From an uncultured Eubacteriales bacterium (GTDB lineage Bacteria; Bacillota_I; Bacilli_A; RF39; UBA660), in assembly GCA_905188025.1 (NCBI GenBank), contig CAJJKI010000021.1, positions 1-14,624 of the forward strand: a stretch of 14,624 nt of DNA, given 5' to 3'. This document shows positions 1-5,851 of the stretch, piece after piece. Every line of letters starts with the position of its first letter. Position 1 is the stretch's first letter. The position numbers and the translations under genes were made by a program. The notes under the pieces were generated by a model. It saw only the letters and a list, made by a program, of their open reading frames with translations, did not search any database and was not told the DNA's origin.

Positions 1-256
1 CTATTGGTACACTAATAGAATTATTATGTTTTGGATCTATCCACCAACTTCTTTTTGTTGTTTCATGAACATATCTAACAGGTTTATTATAGAATAGATG
101 TTCACCCCACATATCTGCTGCAATATAGCTCATGATAAATAATTTTAAGTTGTAAATATAAAGAGTTTTGCACACCTCTGCGCCTTCATATCCTGGCAGA
201 CCGGATAACGCCTCAATTAGAGAGATATACATCATACACGAGTTTTCATATATCAT
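1..256 (-). CDS. Hypothetical protein, N-terminal part (runs off the left edge)
   Basis: An open minus-strand frame starts with ATG at 256-254 and is still open at base 1, giving 85 codons. The protein begins MIYENSCMMYISLIEALSG and later has aromatic-rich stretches such as MWGEHLFYNKPVRYVHE and RSWWIDPKHNN. I do not recognise the family. Other in-frame ATGs lie at codons 8, 9 and 42 (133-131), so the start is uncertain; I chose the first because an in-frame TAA lies a little further upstream and the peptide looks protein-like from there. No Shine-Dalgarno sequence is visible. It lies downstream of the hairpin-rich block 257-775 and could be transcribed through it. The C-terminus is outside the window. 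Confidence 0.6.
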   Translation of the reverse strand, partial: MIYENSCMMYISLIEALSGLPGYEGAEVCKTLYIYNLKLFIMSYIAADMWGEHLFYNKPVRYVHETTKRSWWIDPKHNNSISVPI

Positions 257-291
257 TAGGTTGATATAATAGTGCAATATTCTCTTTTAGT

Positions 292-321
292 AGTATAGAG
301 AGCGATCAAACTCTCTATACT
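292..321. repeat. Perfect hairpin, 11-bp stem
   Basis: AGTATAGAGAG (292-302) and CTCTCTATACT (311-321) are exactly complementary around an 8-base loop. It sits 36 bases upstream of the start of the leftmost minus-strand gene. There is no U-tract on either side, so it does not look like a standard intrinsic terminator. A leader structure or RNA processing site is possible. Confidence 0.6.
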
Positions 322-330
322 TAATATGTA

Positions 331-420
331 ATTCTAAAGTAATAGTATACACTGTTGATTATGAGCATAAAAGCATTAAATCTAGTATATAATAGCATAA
401 AGCCGCTATTACTTTAGAAT
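331..420. repeat. 15-bp perfect inverted repeat enclosing a conserved-loop hairpin
   Basis: ATTCTAAAGTAATAG (331-345) pairs perfectly with CTATTACTTTAGAAT (406-420). TATAC (346-350) can further pair with GTATA (385-389), and GATT (357-360) with AATC (379-382), which presents the repeated core AGCATAAAAGCATT in an 18-base loop. A competing hairpin, AATAGC (391-396)/GCTATT (405-410), uses part of the outer arm, so two mutually exclusive folds are possible. Confidence 0.6.
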
Positions 421-764
421 TTATAGTCTTTGACAGAATACATATTATACCAAGTGCTCATCTAGCAAGCTAGAGACTCGATTGAAATATAGACATAAAG
501 TACTATATGTATATGTATTTTGATATACTTACTGTTTTTCGTCTATGAGACTATCCTTTATTTGTTAGCATAAAAGCATTTAAATAAAGAATGATCTATT
601 TATAGCACATGATCAGTAGGCATAATATCCTATTACTAGCATAAAAGCATTGAATAGAACTGTCAATTCAGTTCATGTTGCCCCGAACTCCTCAATGCGA
701 CAATGCGACTTATATAGTTTGCAGGGTTCACATTTATTCTATTTAGCATAAAAGCATTTAGAAT
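357..764. repeat. Hairpin family A: four hairpins sharing loop core TAGCATAAAAGCAT
   Basis: The 14-base core AGCATAAAAGCATT occurs at 364-377, 567-580, 638-651 and 745-758. Each copy is enclosed by different but complementary arms: GATT/AATC (357-360/379-382), CTTTATTT/AAATAAAG (556-563/582-589), CTATT/AATAG (630-634/653-657) and ATTCTA/TAGAAT (736-741/759-764). Loop length is 18, 18, 18 and 17 bases. A constant loop on varying, still paired stems is what a structured nucleic-acid element under selection looks like. The function is unknown. Confidence 0.7.
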
Positions 765-775
765 TTGGATGTTGA

Positions 776-1225
776 TTAAAGATAGATATTTTCGTATCTT
801 GAACCAAAGATTTCTTCTTTCGCTTTTGCGATAGCGTCATCTTTCTTGTCTGTAAGTTCTGAATACTTTTTGTCCCAAGCTTTGTAATCACCTGTAGATT
901 CAAATTCAGCTTGAGCTTTCTTCAGTCCTTCAGAAAAGTCTTTCATAATGTTCTTGTGTTTTGATGCAAAACGTCCGTATCTTTCTGCTCTAGAAACAGC
1001 TTTTTCACAATCCTGAATTCTACGTTTTACTTCACGAGATTCACGTTCAAGTTGTTCTTGTTGGATCTGTTTCTTTGCTTCAGTAACTGCTGATGCTTCA
1101 ACTTTACCGTCTTTTTCTTCTTGTTTTTTCATACCAGCTTCAAAGTTGTAATTTTCATCAGTTGCTTTGTCACACAACATTACTGCACCTAACATAATTC
1201 CTACAAAGTTCATAAAATTTTTCAT
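776..1225 (-). CDS. Putative lipoprotein or signal-anchored coiled-coil protein
   Basis: A 149-residue protein ending in TAA. Residues 4-17 are hydrophobic (FMNFVGIMLGAVML) followed by Cys18, which fits a lipoprotein signal or membrane anchor, although the lipobox is imperfect. Residues about 45-135 are rich in Lys, Glu, Gln and Ala with heptad-like spacing, suggesting a long coiled coil. I do not recognise a family. Base composition is noticeably less AT-rich than most neighbours. It starts at ATG 1225 with no Shine-Dalgarno sequence. It is the last gene of a minus-strand run (2407 to 776) and is followed by the hairpin block. If exported, it could act at the host envelope; that is inference. 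Confidence 0.75.
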   Translation of the reverse strand: MKNFMNFVGIMLGAVMLCDKATDENYNFEAGMKKQEEKDGKVEASAVTEAKKQIQQEQLERESREVKRRIQDCEKAVSRAERYGRFASKHKNIMKDFSEGLKKAQAEFESTGDYKAWDKKYSELTDKKDDAIAKAKEEIFGSRYENIYL

Positions 1226-1280
1226 AATTCTTTTGATTTTAATTGTTAATAATTGATTTATTTAAGTGAATGAATAATTT

Positions 1281-1409
1281 TTAAAAAGTATCTAATAAAC
1301 GTCTGCGATAGATTTCATCTCTTTCTTCTCGAATATCTATCTGCATTTGAATAATGATACTTATTAGTTCTTCTTTTGTTTTCTTTTCTAGTTCTTCTTT
1401 TATCCACAT
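1281..1409 (-). CDS. Small charged hypothetical protein (42 aa)
   Basis: A short frame from ATG 1409 to TAA 1281. The product is MWIKEELEKKTKEELISII followed by IQMQIDIREERDEIYRRRLLDTF, which is almost entirely predicted helix with alternating Glu/Lys/Arg and Ile/Leu, so a small coiled coil is likely. It lies 55 bases upstream of the gene at 1225 in the same direction. I do not recognise the family. Support comes from amino-acid composition and operon position only. Confidence 0.5.
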   Translation of the reverse strand: MWIKEELEKKTKEELISIIIQMQIDIREERDEIYRRRLLDTF

Positions 1410-1446
1410 AATAATAAAGAAATAGAAAGTTATACTATCTATTCGT

Positions 1447-1546
1447 ACGCCTTATTTGATAGCTAGCCCTTTTCCTTCTCCTGACCTTAAATAAGGTTGA
1501 CCGTTGTATAGTCCGTAGGTATTAATCACCTTTAGGGGTTTGGCGT
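1447..1546. other. GC-richer block: structured RNA or decayed gene
   Basis: The stretch between the 43-aa gene and the 42-aa gene is clearly richer in G and C than its surroundings. ACGCC (1447-1451) pairs with GGCGT (1542-1546), closing the region, and ACCTTA-AA-TAAGGT forms an inner hairpin. On the minus strand one frame is open from about 1571 to TAA at 1452 and reads well (NTEGYNAKPLKVINTYG, then LYNGQPYLRSGEGKGLAIK), but it has no ATG. A short ATG frame at 1578 (MIESNQHRRL) would need a +1 shift to join it. It may be a frameshifted remnant or a structured RNA; I cannot decide. Confidence 0.35.
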
Positions 1547-1602
1547 TATAACCTTCTGTGTTGATTGGATTCTATCATAACTACTTAATTAGTAATTCTT
1601 AG

Positions 1603-1734
1603 TTAAACAATAGCTCTTTCCCTTTTATACGGTTGCATTTTAGAATGTCTAACTCTCTTTTTAGACTGATATTCAGCTGCTTTTCCTGATTGCTTAGAAC
1701 CTGGAAAATGAGATTCTTTATAGGTCTTTCCCAT
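1603..1734 (-). CDS. Small basic hypothetical protein (43 aa)
   Basis: ATG at 1734, TAA at 1603. The sequence starts MGKTYKESHFPGSKQSGKAA and contains many Lys/Arg residues (EYQSKKRVRHSKMQPYKRERAIV), giving a strongly basic peptide likely to bind nucleic acid or acidic partners. Its start lies 2 bases beyond the stop of the upstream gene (1737), so the two are almost certainly co-transcribed. No family recognised. Confidence 0.6.
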   Translation of the reverse strand: MGKTYKESHFPGSKQSGKAAEYQSKKRVRHSKMQPYKRERAIV

Positions 1735-1736
1735 GA

Positions 1737-2126
1737 TTATAACACTCTAATTGCTTGTACTAAAAGGTCAAAGATATAAGCGCATCCCTTTTTGTTGATA
1801 TACTCAATTGTAACTTCTTTTTCATCCAGCATCATTTCAATTTGTGGTCTAGTTAACTTACCATCTTCAATTAATTTCCAAAAATTGGCATTAATTGCAG
1901 CGATATTCATTAGACCAGCTGCTGTACACACAGTAATAACATCTTTCAAGATGTTTTCAATCATTTGTTTATTTGAAGAACTAGTTACAAATTTACTTGT
2001 TTCAAGTATTTCTGTATGTACTTCTGATAAACCAAGTTTCTTAGCCATGAGAGCTACTGCTGTTACAATACTTTCCTGATTGATTGATGCAGGGATTCCA
2101 ATAATTACAAAGTTTAAAGATTTCAT
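1737..2126 (-). CDS. Hypothetical protein, mostly helical (129 aa)
   Basis: ATG at 2126, TAA at 1737. The protein begins MKSLNFVIIGIPASINQES and contains alternating hydrophobic helices (AVALMAKKLGL, IENILKDVITVCTAAGLMN, CAYIFDLLVQAIRVL). There is no clear signal peptide or charged catalytic motif, and I do not recognise the family. It sits between the zinc-ribbon-like gene at 2138-2407 and the basic peptide at 1603-1734, with gaps of 11 and 2 bases, so it belongs to a compact operon. The opposite-strand frame in the same place is a shadow. Confidence 0.7.
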   Translation of the reverse strand: MKSLNFVIIGIPASINQESIVTAVALMAKKLGLSEVHTEILETSKFVTSSSNKQMIENILKDVITVCTAAGLMNIAAINANFWKLIEDGKLTRPQIEMMLDEKEVTIEYINKKGCAYIFDLLVQAIRVL

Positions 2127-2137
2127 TTGATATGAAT

Positions 2138-2407
2138 TTAAAGTTGTTTATAAATTTCTTGACTATAGTACTTACCACATCTTTCACAGTAAGTTCTTTT
2201 AGTAATAGGAATGCTTAATTCATTGTTATTAGGCTCATTTTTCCATTTGTGCCCATGAATTAAACATTGTGAACGTAATGCAACTTCTTTTTGCTTTTTA
2301 GGATTGTCTAATAATTCTAATTCAGCAAGTCGTTTGATGTTACTATGATAGGCTTTTAGCCTTCTGTAACTACTGATTTTTAGTTTGATTTTCTTAAAAA
2401 TATTCAT
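2138..2407 (-). CDS. Zinc-ribbon-like small protein
   Basis: 89 residues, ATG 2407, TAA 2138. The N-terminal half is basic and helical (MNIFKKIKLKISSYRRLKAY). The C-terminal half has Cys48, His51 and His53 (CLIHGHKW) and then Cys74-x-x-Cys77-Gly-Lys (YCERCGK), an arrangement that can bind one zinc ion. The same C/H...CxxCGK pattern is seen in the 56-aa gene at 5185-5355, and short zinc-finger proteins of this style are common in phages of gut bacteria. The role is unknown; nucleic-acid or protein binding is likely. It is the first gene of the operon that continues to 776, and follows gene-free block B. Confidence 0.7.
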   Translation of the reverse strand: MNIFKKIKLKISSYRRLKAYHSNIKRLAELELLDNPKKQKEVALRSQCLIHGHKWKNEPNNNELSIPITKRTYCERCGKYYSQEIYKQL

Positions 2408-2868
2408 TCTTTCATATTTAATAGTTTTAATTATACAATATTTTGAGGACGTCTAGCTGCAACTAGATGGTTTTATCAATCTTAATTATATATTAACACA
2501 CATTTTCTACTGTACGCTTACAGTAAATAAAGAAGGCATGTAACAGTTTATACAATATATTGCAGTATATTGCAGGCTTGACGATTCACATCGTTGTGTA
2601 ACTTCTACACTAATACAGCTTAATTGAAATACTAATTAAAATGACTCTCACTTAGTTTTAACTCATAAGCAGATATAGCTGTCAAACTAATCTTATTGGA
2701 GTACATGATTTTAACGTCTGCACTAATACTAATCTCCTCCACCTACCTTCAGACGACAGTAACACTGCCATCTAAAATGATTAGATATAAGCCCCACATG
2801 TTTGTCACTGATTCTCACAGTAAGAACGATTACTTCTATCTTCACAGACTGAAGTAACCTTGTTTAAT
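2408..2868. other. Gene-free block B
   Basis: No convincing coding frame in 461 bases; the longest minus-strand ATG frame (about 29 codons near 2770) has no protein-like features. It contains hairpins TCTAG-CTGCAA-CTAGA (near 2468-2483), TACTGT-ACGCTT-ACAGTA (near 2509-2526), ACGAT-TCAC-ATCGT, TTAATT-GAAATACT-AATTAA, a tandem TATATTGCAG repeat near 2565, and a family B hairpin at 2830-2857. Probably untranslated RNA between two minus-strand operons. Confidence 0.5.
2830..2857. repeat. Hairpin family B, copy 1 (loop TATCTTCACAGACT)
   Basis: TTACTTC (2830-2836) and GAAGTAA (2851-2857) form a 7-bp perfect stem around the 14-base loop TATCTTCACAGACT. The same loop occurs at 5396-5409 on a different stem. 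This copy lies 11 bases past the stop of the lipoprotein-like gene that ends at 2869. No U-tract follows, so a plain terminator is not obvious. Confidence 0.7.
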
Positions 2869-3291
2869 TTAATAATTAACGGCTTCATGAATTGAGTCAC
2901 TATTAAGTTGTGGTAATGAGGACCTTGGCATACTATCTGGTATATATTCCTTTTGTATATCCATACTCCTCTTTATTAATTTATCATAAAAGTCTTTGTT
3001 ACTAATATAAATAGAAACAATTTCATGATTTGATAAATCTGTACCTTTAGTTACAAGTATTTGAGTTAGTACTTGTTCTGGCATAACCAAGAACACACTA
3101 TCGACATACTTGTCTAATCTCATACTTTCACGCCATTGTAGCACTTCTTGTACTGTTGGTGCTACTACTTGTTCAATTGTGTCCGTTTCAGGGATTTGTT
3201 TTTCTTTAGGACTACGAGGTCTTGCACAACTGATAAAAATTGCTAATGCTACTATTGCTGCAATTAGCCAAAATACGTATTTACTTTTCAT
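2869..3291 (-). CDS. Putative lipoprotein (140 aa)
   Basis: ATG 3291, TAA 2869. The N-terminus MKSKYVFWLIAAIVALAIFISC has a basic start, a hydrophobic core (residues 6-21) and a Cys22 in a lipobox-like IFISC context, so export and lipidation by the host pathway are likely. The mature part is soluble, Pro/Glu-rich first (PRSPKEKQIPETDTIEQ), then mixed alpha/beta. No known domain recognised. It is the last gene of a minus-strand run starting at 4592. Phage lipoproteins often act in the envelope, for example in superinfection exclusion; here that is only a suggestion. The plus-strand frame in this place is a shadow. Confidence 0.75.
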   Translation of the reverse strand: MKSKYVFWLIAAIVALAIFISCARPRSPKEKQIPETDTIEQVVAPTVQEVLQWRESMRLDKYVDSVFLVMPEQVLTQILVTKGTDLSNHEIVSIYISNKDFYDKLIKRSMDIQKEYIPDSMPRSSLPQLNSDSIHEAVNY

Positions 3292-3307
3292 TTTTGATAA
3301 ATGTTGT

Positions 3308-3508
3308 TTAATCGTTTAACATGTTATAAATCTCTTCTACTGACTCTTTTGCTTCGAGAATCATAGTTTCTCCGTCATCAAGTTTAGTGAAGATAGCTGA
3401 TCCTTCTGAATAATCTTCTGATGGAAGAATTGAAGAGATAATACTTTTTCTTATAGTGGCTGGCTTTCCTCCTGATTCATTGTCATGTAATAATAAAAAT
3501 TCATTCAT
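3308..3508 (-). CDS. FlbD/YlzI-like small protein
   Basis: 66 residues, ATG 3508, TAA 3308. The pattern FLLLHDNESGGKPATIRKSII, then GSAIFTKLDDGETMILEAKESVEEIYNML, resembles the small FlbD/YlzI family: a beta hairpin with (S)GKP, a turn, a second beta pair, and a C-terminal xxVxESxEEIxxML helix. Proteins of this type are frequent in phages of gut Bacteroidales but have no settled function there. The match is by eye from memory of the family pattern, so the name is tentative. It is 16 bases upstream of the lipoprotein-like gene and 13 bases after the membrane peptide that ends at 3522. Confidence 0.65.
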   Translation of the reverse strand: MNEFLLLHDNESGGKPATIRKSIISSILPSEDYSEGSAIFTKLDDGETMILEAKESVEEIYNMLND

Positions 3509-3521
3509 TTTGATAATGTTT

Positions 3522-3668
3522 TTAAGTTAATACTAAGTATATAAATGCTATTAATATTGCATCTATTACAATTAATACTCTTGTTACTGGATGTGTTTCA
3601 TACCAGTTTTCAAATTTATCCCACCATACATCTGCTAAATCAGCTTGGTTTGATTTCTTTGTATCCAT
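3522..3668 (-). CDS. Small membrane protein (48 aa)
   Basis: I place the start at ATG 3668 rather than at the TTG at 3707. The product starts MDTKKSNQADLADVWWDKFE and ends with a single hydrophobic span (VLIVIDAILIAFIYLVL, residues 31-47). This is a soluble acidic/aromatic N-terminus with a C-terminal membrane anchor. The start lies inside the upstream gene, whose stop is at 3640, giving a 29-base overlap in another frame and suggesting coupled translation. Function unknown. Confidence 0.65.
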   Translation of the reverse strand: MDTKKSNQADLADVWWDKFENWYETHPVTRVLIVIDAILIAFIYLVLT

Positions 3669-3897
3669 CGTCTTTATCTTTATATCCACTACCAAGTGTA
3701 TATACAAAAGATAATACGCAGAATATAAATAGTGCGATTATCACTACTTTAGAGTAATACCAATAATTCCAATAATCGGTATATAACAGTCCGTACACTT
3801 CTTCATCAAAGAAATATATTCCTTGATGTTCAATAATCATCACAGCTGCAAATAATGCAGTTATGAGTCCAAATAAAAAATACATTAATTTTTGCAT
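3640..3897 (-). CDS. Membrane protein with two predicted spans (85 aa)
   Basis: ATG 3897, stop TGA at 3640. Hydrophobic segments are residues about 3-22 (KLMYFLFGLITALFAAVMII) and 49-70 (SKVVIIALFIFCVLSFVYTL), separated by an acidic and tyrosine-rich loop (DEEVYGLLYTDYWNYWYY). The short C-terminal tail is charged. No family recognised. The next gene (3522-3668) starts inside it in a different frame. Several tiny membrane proteins cluster between 3522 and 4024, suggesting a membrane-directed function for this group. The plus-strand frame over the same bases is a shadow. Confidence 0.7.
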   Translation of the reverse strand: MQKLMYFLFGLITALFAAVMIIEHQGIYFFDEEVYGLLYTDYWNYWYYSKVVIIALFIFCVLSFVYTLGSGYKDKDDGYKEIKPS

Positions 3898-3913
3898 AAT
3901 AACTATTTATTGA

Positions 3914-4024
3914 TTAAATACTATTTGCTACAAATACTATTGCTATTACTACTGCTAATAATATTAGTAAGTATACCAATAATCTGATCGTAATAACAAT
4001 GCGCCAGAATCGTTCATTTCCCAT
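3914..4024 (-). CDS. Single-span membrane peptide (36 aa)
   Basis: A short frame from ATG 4024 to TAA 3914. It starts MGNERFWRIVITIRLL and continues as an uninterrupted hydrophobic span (VYLLILLAVVIAIVFVA), a textbook small membrane peptide with positive residues at the N-terminal end. It overlaps the end of the upstream gene (3964-4293) by 61 bases in another frame. Support is the composition and the operon position. It could be chance in AT-rich DNA, but the span is long and clean. Confidence 0.5.
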   Translation of the reverse strand: MGNERFWRIVITIRLLVYLLILLAVVIAIVFVANSI

Positions 4025-4293
4025 ATGCTTTTATACTTATTGTTGAGTTCTCTCCAAAAATTGTATCCTTCTTTTGTACAATCCCATGCGAATGTACATT
4101 CGATTGCTGCGTAAGGATCTCTTAATTTTGTATAAAGACACGATAGGTTTATGCTATGAACGATTGCATATTTACTAGTGTTATCTAGAAATCTATCTAA
4201 TACTCTTTCCTTAATAAGAAAAGTAAGTAATAGATATGGCATATTAAATAATATTTGCCTTCTAGCTTTTTGTTTCTTTGTTAGTTTTTTCAT
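3964..4293 (-). CDS. Hypothetical protein (109 aa)
   Basis: ATG 4293, TAA 3964. The N-terminus is very basic (MKKLTKKQKARRQILF), the middle is helical and hydrophobic (NMPYLLLTFLIKERVLDRFL), and the C-terminus is rich in Trp/Tyr (FWRELNNKYKSIWEMND). Not recognised. Its start overlaps the stop of the upstream gene by 4 bases (ATGA type), a sign of translational coupling. Its end is overlapped by the small membrane peptide at 3914-4024. Confidence 0.7.
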   Translation of the reverse strand: MKKLTKKQKARRQILFNMPYLLLTFLIKERVLDRFLDNTSKYAIVHSINLSCLYTKLRDPYAAIECTFAWDCTKEGYNFWRELNNKYKSIWEMNDSGALLLRSDYWYTY

Positions 4294-4592
4294 TGATTGA
4301 ATTGTACCTTTTTATGAACTTTAAATGTTACTTCAGTATCACTTTTAACTTCAATGGTAAAATGAGGCGATGATTTACTATCTATTCTTCGTTTGATCCA
4401 TTTAACTACGTAATCCGCAGTTAATACTTCAAATTGCAAATAGCTACGCCATTTTCCACTCTTACCGATGTGTAGTTTTAGATTTCCTCTGTCAATATTA
4501 GTAACAGGGTTAACGCGACTTTGTTTTGAGTTAACTAATTTAGCTACTACTATGTCGCCGATTTTAAGATTTTGAAATTGTTCTAATGTCAT
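4290..4592 (-). CDS. Hypothetical beta-rich protein (100 aa)
   Basis: ATG 4592, stop TGA 4290. The protein reads MTLEQFQNLKIGDIVVAKL at the N-terminus, a pattern common in small beta-barrel or SH3-like domains (xxxIGDxVVxK), then alternating beta strands (GKWRSYLQFEVLTADYVVKWIK and HFTIEVKSDTEVTFKVHKK). No catalytic motif is visible, and I only infer the fold type. It is the first gene of the run that reaches 2869 and follows gene-free block C. The start context is AT-rich without Shine-Dalgarno. Confidence 0.65.
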   Translation of the reverse strand: MTLEQFQNLKIGDIVVAKLVNSKQSRVNPVTNIDRGNLKLHIGKSGKWRSYLQFEVLTADYVVKWIKRRIDSKSSPHFTIEVKSDTEVTFKVHKKVQFNQ

Positions 4593-4942
4593 ATCTTTTT
4601 TAGTTTATTGATTAAACATATAAAGAGGACAGCTAATGCTGTCCCCTACTATTTACGTATAGTTACGTTGTCACTCTTTGTTCATCTAGTGACAGATGCT
4701 CAGAACTATTTTTCAAATCTAAAATAGTGAAAACTCCTTTATACTGAGTTTAGATAGTGCTTACACGTTTGTACCACACACTACAATGATACTAATACTA
4801 CATGTAGTTGGCTCTGCATTTACAGGCTTGCCACTGTCTATGGCTGCATTACTATTGTAGTATAAATAACTCTAAGTTAGTTTGAATACATCTTGCTAAG
4901 AGTTCATACTTTCTGATAAAGTGTTTTCTTGTTTTCATAATT
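4593..4942. other. Gene-free block C with several perfect hairpins
   Basis: No convincing gene in 350 bases. Stems seen: GGACAGC/GCTGTCC (4627-4644), TGTCACT/AGTGACA (4669-4694, 12-base loop), ACTATTTT/AAAATAGT (4705-4728, 8-base loop), ATACTACA/TGTAGTAT (4795-4802/4856-4863), and the 12-base palindrome ACTACATGTAGT near 4798. The region separates the operon starting at 4592 from the gene ending at 4943 and probably holds a terminator and a promoter for the minus strand. Confidence 0.5.
4627..4644 (-). terminator. Possible minus-strand terminator hairpin
   Basis: On the minus strand GGACAGC-ATTA-GCTGTCC is a 7-bp, GC-rich, tight hairpin followed by TCTTTATAT. The U-tract is weak but the orientation fits stopping transcripts from the gene ending at 4943. 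It lies only 34 bases upstream of the next start (4592), so a leader attenuator is an alternative. Confidence 0.45.
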
Positions 4943-5191
4943 TTAACTTTTAATATTATTAGTTAGATTAAAGTCTCCAATGATATTTTTTATTACAGGT
5001 ATGAATTCATTATCGTATCGTAAAATTATACGATGTTGAATATCTCCTACTTCTCCTATTTCTTGAATTATTTCTTTTATAATATCAATTTTTGGATCTT
5101 CTACAATAGCTTCTATAAAACATTCAAGTGTTTGTTGTGATATATTATCATTATTGTTGATAATAATATCTAAAATTGTGTACCTTAGCAT
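4943..5191 (-). CDS. Hypothetical acidic protein (82 aa)
   Basis: ATG 5191, TAA 4943. The sequence is rich in Ile, Asn, Asp and Glu (MLRYTILDIIINNNDNISQQ; IVEDPKIDIIKEIIQEIGEV) and probably all-helical. It is not recognised. Its start overlaps the end of the upstream zinc-ribbon-like gene (stop at 5185) by 7 bases, so the two are likely translated as a pair. Very AT-rich codons, like most of this arm. Confidence 0.65.
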   Translation of the reverse strand: MLRYTILDIIINNNDNISQQTLECFIEAIVEDPKIDIIKEIIQEIGEVGDIQHRIILRYDNEFIPVIKNIIGDFNLTNNIKS

Positions 5192-5355
5192 TTTACTTCA
5201 ATTTTGATTCCGTATTTAAGTTTAATTTTTCCACATTTAGAACATCTGTATATGAATATATCTGAATATGTATGAAATTCTTTTGTTTCACCTATTAGAT
5301 GATAATCGTGTTTACAGATAAATCTTTGATAAAACTTTTTGATAAATCCTTTCAT
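5185..5355 (-). CDS. Zinc-ribbon-like small protein (56 aa)
   Basis: A short gene from ATG 5355 to TAA 5185. It begins MKGFIKKFYQRFICKHDYHL and has Cys14/His16/His19, then Cys38-x-x-Cys41-Gly-Lys (YRCSKCGK), enough to ligate a zinc ion. The layout (basic start, CxH or CxxH, about 20 residues, CxxCGK, basic end) parallels the gene at 2138-2407, suggesting two members of one family. Such mini zinc fingers are widespread in gut phages with unknown roles. It overlaps the following gene by 7 bases. A family B hairpin sits 34 bases upstream of the start. Confidence 0.65.
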   Translation of the reverse strand: MKGFIKKFYQRFICKHDYHLIGETKEFHTYSDIFIYRCSKCGKIKLKYGIKIEVKC

Positions 5356-5388
5356 ATATATAGTTTTAAGTTAATAATCAATTAAAAA

Positions 5389-5416
5389 ACACTACTATCT
5401 TCACAGACTGTAGTGT
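5389..5416. repeat. Hairpin family B, copy 2 (loop TATCTTCACAGACT)
   Basis: ACACTAC (5389-5395) and GTAGTGT (5410-5416) form a perfect 7-bp stem around TATCTTCACAGACT, the identical 14-base loop found at 2837-2850. The stems differ between the two copies but each is fully complementary. This copy lies upstream of the minus-strand gene starting at 5355, so it would be in its leader. Confidence 0.7.
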
Positions 5417-5570
5417 ATGGTTAAGTAATAATAAAGTAAAGGATAGTATGGCTGTATCCTTACAATATAGAAATAAACGATTAGCATTTTACACCTAAAA
5501 CTTTATAAGTCGCAACTCACATTCCAGTTGGAATAGTTTGCTTACATTTTATAATAAAGAAACTGGTGCC

Positions 5571-5601
5571 CTCAATGTCTTGGGAAGTTATTGAGTTTTT
5601 T
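5571..5601 (+). terminator. Terminator-like hairpin with T-tract
   Basis: CTCAAT (5571-5576) pairs with ATTGAG (5590-5595) around a 13-base loop and is followed by TTTTTT at 5596-5601, the layout of an intrinsic terminator on the plus strand. No plus-strand gene precedes it, so it may be incidental or block antisense transcription. Confidence 0.35.
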
Positions 5602-5629
5602 AAAAAACATCTGTTTTTCTAGATTGCTT

Positions 5630-5728
5630 TAAACTCTTATATTAAGAGTTTACTATCTTAATACCTAGGATAAGATAGTAGATTATTTAAAATAATAGTA
5701 TAATCTTCCAAAACTATACTATTATTTT
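5630..5728. repeat. Three consecutive long perfect hairpins
   Basis: Stem 1: TAAACTCTTA (5630-5639)/TAAGAGTTTA (5643-5652), 10 bp with a 3-base loop. Stem 2: TACTATCTTA (5651-5660)/TAAGATAGTA (5671-5680), 10 bp. Stem 3: AAAATAATAGTATA (5689-5702)/TATACTATTATTTT (5715-5728), 14 bp, loop ATCTTCCAAAAC. All three are perfect and almost touching, which is not expected from base composition alone. Confidence 0.7.
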
Positions 5729-5851
5729 GTGTTATCAACACTCACTATTACACACAGTAGCTAATTGTGTTTATTTAGTGACTAGATTCATAGTGGAAAT
5801 GATTCCTTATGAGAATCCTACTTACTAGCTAGACTCTTGTGCTCGATACTA

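Larger units (their letters stand above)
257..775. other. Gene-free block A, rich in hairpins with a repeated loop
   Basis: No convincing gene is present in 519 bases. The block contains four copies of AGCATAAAAGCATT, each flanked by complementary arms (separate entry). It also has an 11-bp perfect hairpin at 292-321, a 15-bp perfect inverted repeat at 331-345/406-420, and a small hairpin TCTAGC-AA-GCTAGA near 463-476. A short tandem repeat, CAATGCGA twice, lies near 694-709. Because the flanking genes are on the minus strand, this is probably transcribed as a long untranslated region or as separate small RNAs. Confidence 0.6.

Noticed and set aside
257..775. tRNA array or CRISPR array in block A
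   Set aside because: Repeat spacing is irregular (203, 71 and 107 bases), repeats are only 14 bases, there is no cloverleaf or T-loop signature, and no cas gene is present.
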